DNA of 64,000 nt from contig JBLIIE010000003.1 in assembly GCA_047634635.1 (NCBI GenBank), positions 20,275 to 84,274 on the forward strand, given 5' to 3'. The notes beneath the pieces are model-generated. The model was not told where the DNA came from and ran no database searches. It worked only from the letters and a program-made list of their open reading frames with translations. Numbering within the stretch: the stretch's first letter is position 1; the number at the start of each line of letters is the position of its first letter. The stretch is from Granulosicoccus sp047634635. Lineage in GTDB: Bacteria > Pseudomonadota > Gammaproteobacteria > Granulosicoccales > Granulosicoccaceae. Shown piece after piece: positions 28,397-37,134 of this stretch. Both the position numbers and the translations under genes were made by a program.

Positions 28397-29332
28397 ATGA
28401 ATCCGGCAATTGCCACGACAAATCGTATGCTCGTTATCGGTGCTGTGCACCTGGATGACATCGCACAACCGGATTGCCCTCTGGTACCCGAAGCATCCAA
28501 CCCTGTCACCTGGACACAAAGAATTGGCGGGGTGGCTGCAAACGCAGCCTGCGCGGCAGCTAGAATTCTGAATACCCCTACGAATAATCAAGTAGAAATA
28601 GTTGCAGCTGTTGGCGACGATGCTATCGCCTTGCAGCTAAAGCAAGCGCTTCATACCGCCGGTGTTGGAACACGATTATTTGAATTCCCAGGCGCACACA
28701 CTGGTCGATACACGGCCATCATGACTAACGATGGTGAATTGCATATTGGCCTGGCTGACGTGTCTTTGGCCGAGCGTCTGGGAGAGTCCAATGATCACAA
28801 GATTGCAGAGTTAGACGCGTATCACGCAGTTTTAGTAGATGCAAACCTTTCAGAAAGTTACCTCAGGACAATTGCCACACAAACAAACCAGCTAGACGTA
28901 TTGCTGACCGCAATGAGCGTCTCACCCATAAAGTCTCTGCGCCTACTTGGCATAGCTAAGCAGATAGACGTGCTATTTTGTAATCGCCGCGAAGCCCTAT
29001 TCATGAATCCTCAATTACCCGCAAGTGCCAGTCTTAGCGAGTTAGCTGATGGTCTTTGTCAAGCCGGATTCACACAGCTCGTTCTCACAGACGGAGGCTC
29101 GCCACTTCTCGTACAAGACAAAATACAAAGAGTTCGCCTTAACGTCCCAGACGTGGAATCAACACAGAACGTTAACGGTGCAGGCGACGCCTTGGCAGGC
29201 GCCAGCTTCGCAGCCTGGAGCAACGGAATGAACCTGGTACAGGCAGTCCAGGAAGTTGGCCTTGCACAAGCTGCAATGGTCGTGAAAGGAGATCACACAG
29301 CTCTACAGATCAACTCTGCAGTTTCACAATAA
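28397..29332 (+). CDS. psuK: PfkB family kinase, probable pseudouridine kinase
   Basis: A 311-residue ribokinase-like (PfkB) enzyme. RIGGVAANAACAAARIL near residue 40 is the first PfkB signature region. NVNGAGDALAGASFAAW near 255 is the second, with the anion-hole and the catalytic Asp in GAGD. It lies directly upstream of psuG, 54 bases apart on the same strand, which points to pseudouridine as the substrate: the kinase makes pseudouridine 5'-phosphate and PsuG splits it. On sequence alone it could phosphorylate another nucleoside or sugar. The short repeat TGGACTA occurs twice just before and across the ATG (28383-28397). Confidence 0.83.
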   Translation: MNPAIATTNRMLVIGAVHLDDIAQPDCPLVPEASNPVTWTQRIGGVAANAACAAARILNTPTNNQVEIVAAVGDDAIALQLKQALHTAGVGTRLFEFPGAHTGRYTAIMTNDGELHIGLADVSLAERLGESNDHKIAELDAYHAVLVDANLSESYLRTIATQTNQLDVLLTAMSVSPIKSLRLLGIAKQIDVLFCNRREALFMNPQLPASASLSELADGLCQAGFTQLVLTDGGSPLLVQDKIQRVRLNVPDVESTQNVNGAGDALAGASFAAWSNGMNLVQAVQEVGLAQAAMVVKGDHTALQINSAVSQ

Positions 29333-29386
29333 TCCTGTGTAGACTTACCCTTAGCGTTAACTATAACTAGCCCCAGACTTGAACTC

Positions 29387-30304
29387 ATGAACTCATCAAT
29401 TTTGCATATCAGCCCGGAAATCAAACTGGCTCTAGATGAAGGGCGCGGTGTGGTTGCGCTGGAAAGCACCATCATTACACACGGTATGCCGTTCCCTCAA
29501 AATCGTGACACCGCGCTACTAGTTGAACATGCCGTTAGGGCCAGTGGCGCCGTACCCGCCACCATAGCAGTATTGTCCGGGAAAATTGTGGTAGGCCTTG
29601 ACGATCAACAACTTGAAGAGCTGGCAAAAACGTCCACTGCTATGAAACTGTCTCGGGCAGATTTAGCCATGGCAGTATCCACAAAAGCGGTTGGTTCAAC
29701 CACTGTCGCAGCTACCATGATCATTGCAGCGCTTGCCGGCATAAGAGTCTTCGCCACAGGCGGCATTGGCGGTGTTCATCAGGGAGCCGAAAACAGCTTT
29801 GACATTTCTGCAGATTTACAGGAACTATCGCGTACCGCTGTCACGGTAATCTGTGCTGGCGCAAAAGCCATTCTCGACTTGCCCAAAACCCTTGAAGTAC
29901 TGGAAACGTTAGGAGTTCCAGTGCTGGCCTACCAACAGGATGAGCTGCCTGCATTCTGGTCTCGAAATAGCGGATTGCAGGCTCCGTTGCGTGCTGATTC
30001 TGTCAGTGATATCGTCGCTTTTATACAGGCTCGCCAGTTATTGAATATTACAGGTGGCGTCCTGATTGCGAATCCGGTTCCTGTAGAACACGAAATTCCC
30101 CGCGAAGAAATGGACACGTTGATCAAACGTGCAATCGAAGAATCACATCAGGCAGGTATCACTGGTAAAGAGGTTACTCCATGGCTTCTGGGACGCATCG
30201 TTGAACTAAGTGATGGTAGAAGCCTGATCACAAATCAGGCCCTGATCACCAACAATGCAAGTCTTTCAGGCGAGCTTGCCAATCAGCTTGCAAATTCATT
30301 GTAA
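29387..30304 (+). CDS. psuG: Pseudouridine-5'-phosphate glycosidase
   Basis: A 305-residue enzyme that cleaves pseudouridine 5'-phosphate into uracil and ribose 5-phosphate. The family's N-terminal signature VALESTIITHGMPFPQN is at residues 23-39. GAVPATIAVLSGKIVVGL, KLSRADLAMAVS, GSTTVAATMIIA, FATGGIGGVHQGAE and LVANPVP-like LIANPVPVEHEIP follow in order, with a manganese-binding Asp and catalytic Lys expected among them. The length equals that of E. coli PsuG. With psuK it forms a salvage pathway for the modified nucleoside released from RNA turnover. Its 3' end overlaps the decayed ligase gene on the other strand. Confidence 0.93.
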   Translation: MNSSILHISPEIKLALDEGRGVVALESTIITHGMPFPQNRDTALLVEHAVRASGAVPATIAVLSGKIVVGLDDQQLEELAKTSTAMKLSRADLAMAVSTKAVGSTTVAATMIIAALAGIRVFATGGIGGVHQGAENSFDISADLQELSRTAVTVICAGAKAILDLPKTLEVLETLGVPVLAYQQDELPAFWSRNSGLQAPLRADSVSDIVAFIQARQLLNITGGVLIANPVPVEHEIPREEMDTLIKRAIEESHQAGITGKEVTPWLLGRIVELSDGRSLITNQALITNNASLSGELANQLANSL

Positions 30305-30619
30305 TGAAAACCAGCGCGGATACATTGGCCTGACGTATCCGTTTTGCAAGGCAGGACCATAGAATACTTCCGCCTTGCGTTTCCAGGCTGTGTCCAGAGG
30401 TGCCGCACCGAAAGAGACATAGCGTATGTCTGCCGCCTTGAAGTTTATTCAACCCCTTCTGTTCGGCGTACTCCATCAACAGGGCATGCAAACGCTTGCC
30501 TGATAGGCATTCCAACTTATCTCAACACCTTGAGCATCCACCAAAGCAATTTTTTCTGGGTGTTGCAGAGCCTGAAACTCAACTAGCTGACAAATTCGTT
30601 GAATATCAGTAGCCTTCAC
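30296..30619 (-). pseudogene. Decayed AMP-dependent acyl-CoA ligase (fragments only)
   Basis: Three short stretches of ligase-like sequence occur in different frames on the minus strand. From 30619 a frame reads ICQLVEFQALQHPEKIALVD and continues to WNAYQASVCMPC before a stop. An adjoining frame has RLHALLMEYAEQKGLNK. From about 30430 a third reads IRYVSFGAAPLDTAWKRKA then FYGPALQNGY before losing similarity. Together these are the N-terminus and a middle piece of an acyl-CoA synthetase of about 500 residues, so most of the gene is deleted and the rest frameshifted. It lies 9 bases after the thioesterase stop, where an acid-activating ligase of the beta-oxidation operon would be expected. The 3' end overlaps psuG. 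Confidence 0.65.
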
Positions 30620-30627
30620 TGCAAATG

Positions 30628-31077
30628 CTACTTGGGCTGCGCTTTATCAGTAAGCCTACGCTTTGGCACACGCTTGAAAACACCCGTTGCCGTGGCAATG
30701 ATTCTGCCTTGTGCAGTCAGGAGCTGCCCCTCGACAAATTTGATCGACATACCACCACCAACTATTCTTCCAGTAGCTGTAAGCACATCACCTTTCTTCG
30801 CCGGTGCTAGAAATTGAGTATTAAGTGATACGGTCATGAACGGCACCCGGCCTGTTTCATCGGCAGTGAGACTTGCCGTAGCCCCCATCGCATTATCCAA
30901 TACTGCACTGGCAATGCCACCGTGCAAGGAATCGTGACGGTTCAGGTGATGATCAGTCACTGTTAGTAAGCAGCGTGCCTTCTTATCATTCTGACTAACA
31001 TCAAGCACATATCCTAATAGTGTCTGCGCACCCGTTTCATTGACAATGATGCCATCAGATTGAGTTGGAATCGTCAT
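30628..31077 (-). CDS. PaaI-like hotdog-fold thioesterase
   Basis: A 149-residue hotdog protein that would hydrolyse acyl- or aryl-CoA. The PaaI/YbgC-type signature reads HLNRHDSLHGGIASAVLDNAMGATAS around residues 45-70, with the catalytic Asp in LDNAMG. VSLNTQFLAPAKKGDVLTATGRIV follows. It starts 3 bases after the stop of the upstream acyl-CoA dehydrogenase, so it belongs to the same operon and probably relieves CoA sequestration. The C-terminus is basic (KRVPKRRL). Confidence 0.9.
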   Translation of the reverse strand: MTIPTQSDGIIVNETGAQTLLGYVLDVSQNDKKARCLLTVTDHHLNRHDSLHGGIASAVLDNAMGATASLTADETGRVPFMTVSLNTQFLAPAKKGDVLTATGRIVGGGMSIKFVEGQLLTAQGRIIATATGVFKRVPKRRLTDKAQPK

Positions 31078-31080
31078 GAT

Positions 31081-32217
31081 TTATGCCACTGCCAGATCAA
31101 TGAAGCGTTCGAGATGATAATTGCAATCGCCAAACCGATGATCCATCATGACTAAGCGACGCACCAGGTGCGCGAGTTCATATTCCATGGTGATGCCAAT
31201 GCCACCGTGCATCTGAATACTTTCTTCAGCCACCAGCTTTGCGACAGTGCCAATAAGATTTTTGCTTGCACTGACATGTTTTTCACGCATTGCCACATCA
31301 CTAGCATCAAGATGCCCTGCAAGATTAATCAGTGCAGATTTTGCCTGCTCAATCTCTATCAGCATATCTGCCATTCGATGCTGCAGTACCTGAAACTTGC
31401 CAAGAGGCTGACCAAACTGTGTTCTGACTTTGAGATAATTAATGGTCAACTGACTGATACTATCCATCAATCCTACAGCTTCTGCGCATATAGCAAGAGT
31501 GGCAGTTGCTTGGACACGCTCAAGTTCAGGGTATGCGCAGCCTTCACGGCCAAGTAATAACGTCGCAGGGACGCAAACATTATCCAGTAGTATTTCAGCC
31601 GCGCGTCCACCAGAACTTAAAGCGTAATAACGCAGTTCCATACCTTGCATATTCTGAGGTAATAAAAATAGGCTAACACCATCCGTGTCTGCGTCACCAC
31701 CAGATGTTCTTGCGCTAACAATTATATTATCAGCCACCTCTGCATTGACGACGACAGCTTTCTGCCCATTAATCAGGTAATGATCACCCTGACGTTTTGC
31801 TGTGGTCTGAACTCGCGACAGTTCATAACGGCTTCCAGGCTCACTGTGAGCCAACGCCATATGGAGTGTTCCTGCAATGATTGCATCGATTTTTGCAGTC
31901 TGCTGATGATCCCCCAGACCGACCAATAAGCCACCACCTAGAATAGCTGTATCGAGGAGCGGATCCAATGCACCGACGCGGCCTAACTCTTCGAAGACCA
32001 GTGCTATATCAAAACCACTACCACCATAACCACCGTGCGCTTCTGAAAACAAGGCACCCAGTATTCCTAGATCGGCCAAGGCTGTCCAGATTTCATCAGA
32101 GTAACCTTGCGTTGTTTTGCCAAGCTCACTGATCACTGTACTCGAATAATGAGACTGCAGAAACCGTCTCAGCGAATCCTGCAGCATCTTTCGTTCATCA
32201 GTTAAATCAAAATTCAC
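31081..32217 (-). CDS. Acyl-CoA dehydrogenase, small (PimD-like) partner
   Basis: A 378-residue FAD-dependent acyl-CoA dehydrogenase. The N-terminal helical domain (MNFDLTDERKMLQDSLRRFL), the middle beta domain (LAHSEPGSRYELSRV, INGQKAVVVNAEVADNIIV) and the C-terminal domain (RTQFGQPLGKFQVLQHRMADM, ESIQMHGGIGITMEYELAHLVRRL) are all present. It resembles the small subunit of pimeloyl-CoA dehydrogenase. The start is GTG, preceded by GAGGAA. It lies 52 bases from the larger dehydrogenase, and the two may form a heteromer that introduces the alpha-beta double bond in dicarboxyl-CoA or another unusual acyl-CoA. Confidence 0.88.
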   Translation of the reverse strand: MNFDLTDERKMLQDSLRRFLQSHYSSTVISELGKTTQGYSDEIWTALADLGILGALFSEAHGGYGGSGFDIALVFEELGRVGALDPLLDTAILGGGLLVGLGDHQQTAKIDAIIAGTLHMALAHSEPGSRYELSRVQTTAKRQGDHYLINGQKAVVVNAEVADNIIVSARTSGGDADTDGVSLFLLPQNMQGMELRYYALSSGGRAAEILLDNVCVPATLLLGREGCAYPELERVQATATLAICAEAVGLMDSISQLTINYLKVRTQFGQPLGKFQVLQHRMADMLIEIEQAKSALINLAGHLDASDVAMREKHVSASKNLIGTVAKLVAEESIQMHGGIGITMEYELAHLVRRLVMMDHRFGDCNYHLERFIDLAVA

Positions 32218-32269
32218 AACATTTCCTCACAAGAAATTTGGATAACCAGTTCACGTGCGTTAGTCAACA

Positions 32270-33466
32270 CTACAGTTTCAACAGGGATTTGCTGATTATG
32301 CTGCGTTGTATCTCGTTTGATCCACCGTAGATGGATAGCTTCCTGTTATTCAAGTAAGTCCCAGTCACTTTCCTCGCGTAGTCGGGTCCGATGGGTAGCT
32401 CATTACTCCCAGGCTCTAGTTCTTCTGACATGAAAGGCATCGCATAGACACCAACAGCTGAGCGAGTCAGAGCGTTTATTTCCTGGCGAATTACTGAACC
32501 TTTGATTTTAAGCATGGAACTTTCTGCGCCTGGAGCCTCACCAGCGTTAGCCGCTGAGATAACGCGTAGGTTGGTCGTAGATATCGCCATAAGATCAATC
32601 TCTATACGAGCAATCTGTGCTGCGAAGTGTGGATTCTCAATCAGCGGTTTTCCTTTGCATTGCTCTACTCGCGCAATGCGCTTAAGACTTTCGAGCCCGG
32701 CTACTGCAAACCCAACACCTGCGATATTGGTTCGCTCATGCGTCAGTAGATACTTTGCGTAAGTCCAACCTTTGTTCTCATCTCCCACCAAATTCTCAAT
32801 GGGCACCCGAACATTATCAAAAAACACTTCATTCACTTCAGGCTCACCATCGATTAGAACAATGGGACGAACGCTCACCCCTTCAGCATTCATATCGATC
32901 AACAGAAAGGATATGCCTTCCTGAGGCTTTCCTTCTGTTGATGTTCTAACCAGACAAAATATTCTATCTGCGTGCTGCCCCATGGTAGTCCAGGTTTTTT
33001 GACCATTCACGACGTAATGATCACCATCACGCTCTGCACGCATTTTCAACGATGCGAGATCAGAGCCTGCTCCAGGCTCCGAATAGCCCTGACACCACCA
33101 GTGTTCACCGTTTAGAATTCTGGGTAGGTAGTAGTCCTTTTGTGCCTTAGAACCGAATGCCTGCAACAGTGGCGCGAGCATGGCCACACCGAATGGCACT
33201 ATGCGAGGTGCATGCGCACGTGCCATCTCATCTTCAAAAATATGTCGTTGGACCGCATCCCAAGCAGCACCGCCATACTCTTTGGGCCAACTACCTGCCA
33301 ACCAACCCTGAGTATTAAGAATGTGATGCCACAGTTCATAATCAGCCTTAACTAACGATTTTCGTAGTCTGACTTTTTCAGCAAGCGTTGTCGGCAATTT
33401 GTCGGCAAGAAATTCCCGAACTTTATCGCGAAATGCAATCTGCTCTTCCGTGTAATTTAAATTCAT
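32270..33466 (-). CDS. Acyl-CoA dehydrogenase, large (PimC-like) partner
   Basis: A 398-residue acyl-CoA dehydrogenase. Typical elements are GWLAGSWPKEYGGAAWDAVQR, CQGYSEPGAGSDLASL (FAD and substrate binding), VVNGQKTWTTMGQHAD, EVFFDNVRVP and the C-terminal YGGSNEIQRSIISKSLL. This pattern matches the large subunit group that includes PimC and CaiA-like enzymes acting on bulky or dicarboxylic acyl-CoAs. The start is 1 base after the upstream FadB-type stop, so translation is coupled. Electrons would pass to ETF. Confidence 0.9.
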   Translation of the reverse strand: MNLNYTEEQIAFRDKVREFLADKLPTTLAEKVRLRKSLVKADYELWHHILNTQGWLAGSWPKEYGGAAWDAVQRHIFEDEMARAHAPRIVPFGVAMLAPLLQAFGSKAQKDYYLPRILNGEHWWCQGYSEPGAGSDLASLKMRAERDGDHYVVNGQKTWTTMGQHADRIFCLVRTSTEGKPQEGISFLLIDMNAEGVSVRPIVLIDGEPEVNEVFFDNVRVPIENLVGDENKGWTYAKYLLTHERTNIAGVGFAVAGLESLKRIARVEQCKGKPLIENPHFAAQIARIEIDLMAISTTNLRVISAANAGEAPGAESSMLKIKGSVIRQEINALTRSAVGVYAMPFMSEELEPGSNELPIGPDYARKVTGTYLNNRKLSIYGGSNEIQRSIISKSLLKL

Positions 33467-33467
33467 A

Positions 33468-35606
33468 TCACTGTTGATGTAAGGTTCGTGCCGTGTTGAG
33501 GCTATTAAAGTCTAGGCTTTCCTCGACCAACCGAGTCAGCAAGGGTGCCGCTTGCCAGAAATAATCATCCTCCAGAGCGAAAGATTGAATATCACTTAAT
33601 ATTCCGGGAAGACCTATTTGATCAGCGGTGTGCATCGGACCACCTCTCCATCGCGGAAAACCATAGCCGTACAACAAAACGACATCGATATCCAATGGGC
33701 GCAATGCGATACCTTCTTCAAGCACCCTTGCAGCTTCATTGATCATAGCGGCCATGTAACGACGAACAATTTCGTCATCGCAAAAAATTCTCGGTTTGAT
33801 ACCCGCGTCTGCTCTTGCTTGCACAATGATTGCCTCAACCACTGGATCTTCCAAACCTTTCCGACTGCCCTCCTGATACAAGTAGTAGCCTTGTCCGGTT
33901 TTCTGACCCAATCGACCCAGCGAATGGATTTCGTCAGCAAAGATGGGGTACCTCTCGCGTGGATGTGCAGTAGGCGCCCTACGCTGTCTGGACGCATAAC
34001 CAATGTCGAGACCTGCTAAATCTGCCACGGCGTAAGGGCCCATGGCAAATCCATAATCAGTAAGTGCTCTATCAATTTGATAAGGACTGGCACCATCAAG
34101 CACCATGTGATCTGCAGCTGTGCGATAGTTCGTGAGAATACGATTTCCTATGAATCCATCGCATACGCCAGCCTTTACTGCAGTTTTTCCTAAACGCTTG
34201 GCGAATTCAAAGGACGTTGCTACCAGTTCTGGATGCGTCTTTTTAGCAACGACAACCTCTAACAATTTCATGACATGGGCTGGTGAGAAGAAATGCAATC
34301 CAATCACTGATTCAGGACGATTGGTGACCATAGCGATCTCATCTATATCCAGATAGGACGTATTCGTTGCCAGGATGGCACCCGGTTTGGCAATGGCATC
34401 CAGCTTTTCGAAAACCTCTTTCTTGACCTCTATGCTTTCAAAGACAGCTTCAATAATCAGATCTGCTTGGGACAACGAGCTGTAGGTAGTGACGGTTTGC
34501 AGGTTATTGGACAGTATTTCTTGACACTCTGCCTTACTAAGTTTTCCACGCTTAACTGCCCCTTCAAGATTATTTTCAATGGTGGTACGGGCTCTATCCA
34601 CTGACTCTGCATCACGTTCTATCAAGACCACACTGAAACCGCTTAACAAAGCCGAAGTTGCAATGCCCGCGCCCATAGTGCCACCCCCTATGACACCGAT
34701 CTGCGACACTGATCGCCCTTTTACGCCTTCAATTTCCGGAAGCTTGCCGACTCTACGCTCAGCAAAAAAAGCATGAATGAGGCCTGCTCGTTGCGGTGTT
34801 TCCATCAACTCACTGAAAATACGCCGCTCTTGTGCAATGCCCTTGTGAAGTTCAAGCTGGGTACTTAGTTCCACCGCATCTAAGGCTTTCAATGCTGCCA
34901 CTTCACCGCGGGCCTTTGACTCGAGTCTTCTACGCCATTGCAACATGCCCTCATTACCAACACCTAAGACTTGACGGTCACCGGTTCGACGCACCATAGA
35001 TGCATCTGCATGTGTATCTACAAAATCACCAGCCAGAATTTGTTTCGCGAATTCAACACCTGCCGTGTGAACATCAGACATCGACACGAGCTTGTCTATA
35101 AGCCCGGATTGCAACGCATCGTCACACGTTGCTGGTTGACCGCTGGTAATCATTTTTAAAGCAAAATCAACACCCACTAGCCGAGGTAATCTTTGCGTAC
35201 CCGTCGCCCCCGGAATCAAACCAATTTTGACTTCAGGCATACCAAGCTGGGTGCCCATAGTCGCTAGGCGATAATGGGCGCCCATAGCAATCTCCAACCC
35301 CCCCCCCAGTGCCGCTCCATGCATTGCCGCAATAACAGGCTTATTACAAGCTTCTATATGGTTAACGACGTCCGGCAAACCCGGAGCCTGGGGAGGCTTT
35401 CCGAATTCTGATATATCTGCACCACCCAAGAACAACCTACCACTGCCATGCAGTACAACAATACTAGCAGCCACATCACCAGAGAACTGGTCGATACAAT
35501 CCACTATTCCCTTGCGCACTGCTTGCGACAGCGCATTCACAGGTGGATTGTTGATGGTAATTTGCGCGATACTATCGTTGCACTGGTATGTGACCAGATT
35601 ACTCAC
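33468..35606 (-). CDS. FadB/PimF-type enoyl-CoA hydratase / 3-hydroxyacyl-CoA dehydrogenase fusion
   Basis: A 712-residue bifunctional protein in FadB order. The crotonase domain (residues 1-190) has INNPPVNALSQAVR, LGGADISEF, HGAALGGGLEIAMGAHYRLA and PEVKIGLIPGATGTQRLPR. The dehydrogenase NAD motif GVIGGGTMGAGIATSAL is near residue 308, followed by NTSYLDIDEIA, GLHFFSPAHVMKLLEVV and two C-terminal 3HCDH domains. The start is GTG with a strong GGAGGT 6 bases upstream. It is the first gene of a four-gene operon with two acyl-CoA dehydrogenases and a thioesterase. The set resembles the pimFABCD cluster for dicarboxylic acids, but a thiolase is missing here. Confidence 0.92.
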   Translation of the reverse strand: MSNLVTYQCNDSIAQITINNPPVNALSQAVRKGIVDCIDQFSGDVAASIVVLHGSGRLFLGGADISEFGKPPQAPGLPDVVNHIEACNKPVIAAMHGAALGGGLEIAMGAHYRLATMGTQLGMPEVKIGLIPGATGTQRLPRLVGVDFALKMITSGQPATCDDALQSGLIDKLVSMSDVHTAGVEFAKQILAGDFVDTHADASMVRRTGDRQVLGVGNEGMLQWRRRLESKARGEVAALKALDAVELSTQLELHKGIAQERRIFSELMETPQRAGLIHAFFAERRVGKLPEIEGVKGRSVSQIGVIGGGTMGAGIATSALLSGFSVVLIERDAESVDRARTTIENNLEGAVKRGKLSKAECQEILSNNLQTVTTYSSLSQADLIIEAVFESIEVKKEVFEKLDAIAKPGAILATNTSYLDIDEIAMVTNRPESVIGLHFFSPAHVMKLLEVVVAKKTHPELVATSFEFAKRLGKTAVKAGVCDGFIGNRILTNYRTAADHMVLDGASPYQIDRALTDYGFAMGPYAVADLAGLDIGYASRQRRAPTAHPRERYPIFADEIHSLGRLGQKTGQGYYLYQEGSRKGLEDPVVEAIIVQARADAGIKPRIFCDDEIVRRYMAAMINEAARVLEEGIALRPLDIDVVLLYGYGFPRWRGGPMHTADQIGLPGILSDIQSFALEDDYFWQAAPLLTRLVEESLDFNSLNTARTLHQQ

Positions 35607-35718
35607 TAATTGACCTCCATTAAAGTGATTCGAAAAGGCTTCGTAAATGCCCTGTTTCTGGACACACTACCAGATCCGAGTATACGATCCGCCACCTTAT
35701 CTAAACGTATGACGAAGC

Positions 35719-35993
35719 CTAGCCCACAAATGGATTCCAGCAGCTTGCTACGATTTCATGACCATCCGGCTGCGAGTTAGCGATGAACCCTATGTGTGCA
35801 CCGTTGCTAACCGATCATCGTAGAGAATCACTACCCAGAAATCAGGATCCTGTTTTCCATAGGCAAACGCTTCCCCTGCAATAGTTTCCACACGAGAAAT
35901 ACCCAGTGTTGCTAGAACCTTGTCATAAAATAACGATGACTGTTCAAAATCATTGGTTCCAATCGAAACCTGAGAAAAATAACTGGATAGTTG
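35719..35993 (-). pseudogene. Decayed VOC (glyoxalase-fold) gene
   Basis: On the minus strand an open stretch without a start codon reads YFSQVSIGTNDFEQSSLFYD and continues through KVLATLGISRVE, AYGKQDPDFWVVILYDDR to a stop at 35790-35792. This is the N-terminal half of a vicinal-oxygen-chelate protein. Immediately after it, in another frame, IANSQPDGHEIVASCWNPF ends at 35719-35721 and matches the usual C-terminal DPDGHKIEAVC-type motif. The middle of the gene is therefore deleted, with a frame change, and the start region is lost. It cannot make a functional protein. Confidence 0.6.
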
Positions 35994-36229
35994 TCAGACA
36001 TGTTTCGCTCCAACATTAGCGACACTGGCGGCTGACCTACGCCCTAGCGTGGCAGAGGCCAGTGTCAGATGTATTCAGCAATACGGGCCACCTGCTCGAA
36101 ATGATCAGTTATCATTGTATGCAGCTAAGTCACAATGACACTATAGGCACGCACAACCTCTCACGGTTTTGCAGCTTATGGTGCGCCACCTCACTCCCTG
36201 GCAAATAGGGCGAATACAGAAAATACTTT
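35994..36229. other. Non-coding leader before the HAD gene
   Basis: Together with the decayed VOC gene this fills the 620-base space between divergent genes. I see no open frame with recognisable content here and no convincing promoter boxes. It presumably holds the start signals for the plus-strand HAD gene. Confidence 0.35.
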
Positions 36230-37036
36230 ATGAAAATTCTCTTTCACGATGTCGACGGTTGCCTTAATACTCCCGACGGACTGGAAATCCCACGTGGCGA
36301 TAAGCATTTTTCAACGCAACTATCCCAGATTTTACGGGCACTCGGTCAAGCGCTAGATGCGAGCACGATTGATCTCATGGTCATCAATACCGGGCGCTCA
36401 CTGGAAGACACCATGATGTTGGCAAATGCCATACAGAGTACCAAATTACAATATCTTATCGCAGAACACGGCGCAGTCATTTTCGATGTTGACAATAACC
36501 AACCTCTGAATTGGAAGTCCACTAGACATACTAAAGATAATAAAGATCCTCTCGAGCAGATATTGGACTTTATGCAATGGTACAAAGAAACAGGCTTCTC
36601 AGTGCTCGCTGACAGACTCGGCACCAGTCTTATCGTTGACAACAAAATTGCTAATCTGACTTTAGGAATTCCGCCCTCAATCGACTGTCACCACGTTTTT
36701 GAGCAGTTGCAGCAACTGGTCCGTGATGACTCTCCTTTTGAACACGAAGACTTTGTATTTCACAATAGCGTTGCGGATGGTTTTATTGATGTCATGTCTA
36801 ACATTGATAAAGGAGATGGCATCGATATCATTTGCAATCACCTCGGCAAGCCGCAGGCGACAACTATTGCAATTGGCAATGGCCTGAACGACTTACCGAT
36901 GTTTGAAAAAGCGCATCTTTGCCTATGCCCGGCAAACTCGGAACAGGAGGTCAAGGATTTTTGTCAAAAAGCGGCAGGAATAAATTCTGAATACAGCTTT
37001 GTTGAAGCAACCCTGAATTGGCTCTCAAAAAACTGA
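36230..37036 (+). CDS. HAD superfamily phosphatase
   Basis: A 268-residue haloacid dehalogenase-fold hydrolase, probably acting on a phosphorylated small molecule. Motif I is FHDVDGCLNTPDG at residues 5-17 with the nucleophile Asp and the acid Asp. Motif II Thr lies in VINTGRSLEDT near residue 55. A Lys is in the cap region, and motif IV is AIGNGLNDLPMFEKA near residue 223. The C2 cap and the overall length are those of Cof/sucrose-phosphate-phosphatase or mannosyl-phosphoglycerate-phosphatase-like enzymes. It stands alone between minus-strand operons, so the substrate is unknown. Confidence 0.82.
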   Translation: MKILFHDVDGCLNTPDGLEIPRGDKHFSTQLSQILRALGQALDASTIDLMVINTGRSLEDTMMLANAIQSTKLQYLIAEHGAVIFDVDNNQPLNWKSTRHTKDNKDPLEQILDFMQWYKETGFSVLADRLGTSLIVDNKIANLTLGIPPSIDCHHVFEQLQQLVRDDSPFEHEDFVFHNSVADGFIDVMSNIDKGDGIDIICNHLGKPQATTIAIGNGLNDLPMFEKAHLCLCPANSEQEVKDFCQKAAGINSEYSFVEATLNWLSKN

Positions 37037-37134
37037 AACGATACCTAGAGGAAAAGCCACCTCCGACTGGAACCTTCACTTTATTCAGGGTCACCCAGCA
37101 CTCGATCAGCTGGAGGGTCTAACACCCGGTAGAG

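Noticed and set aside
31168..31557. Plus-strand open frame of 129 codons opposite the PimD-like gene
   Set aside because: Cys/His-rich antisense translation of a well-conserved dehydrogenase.
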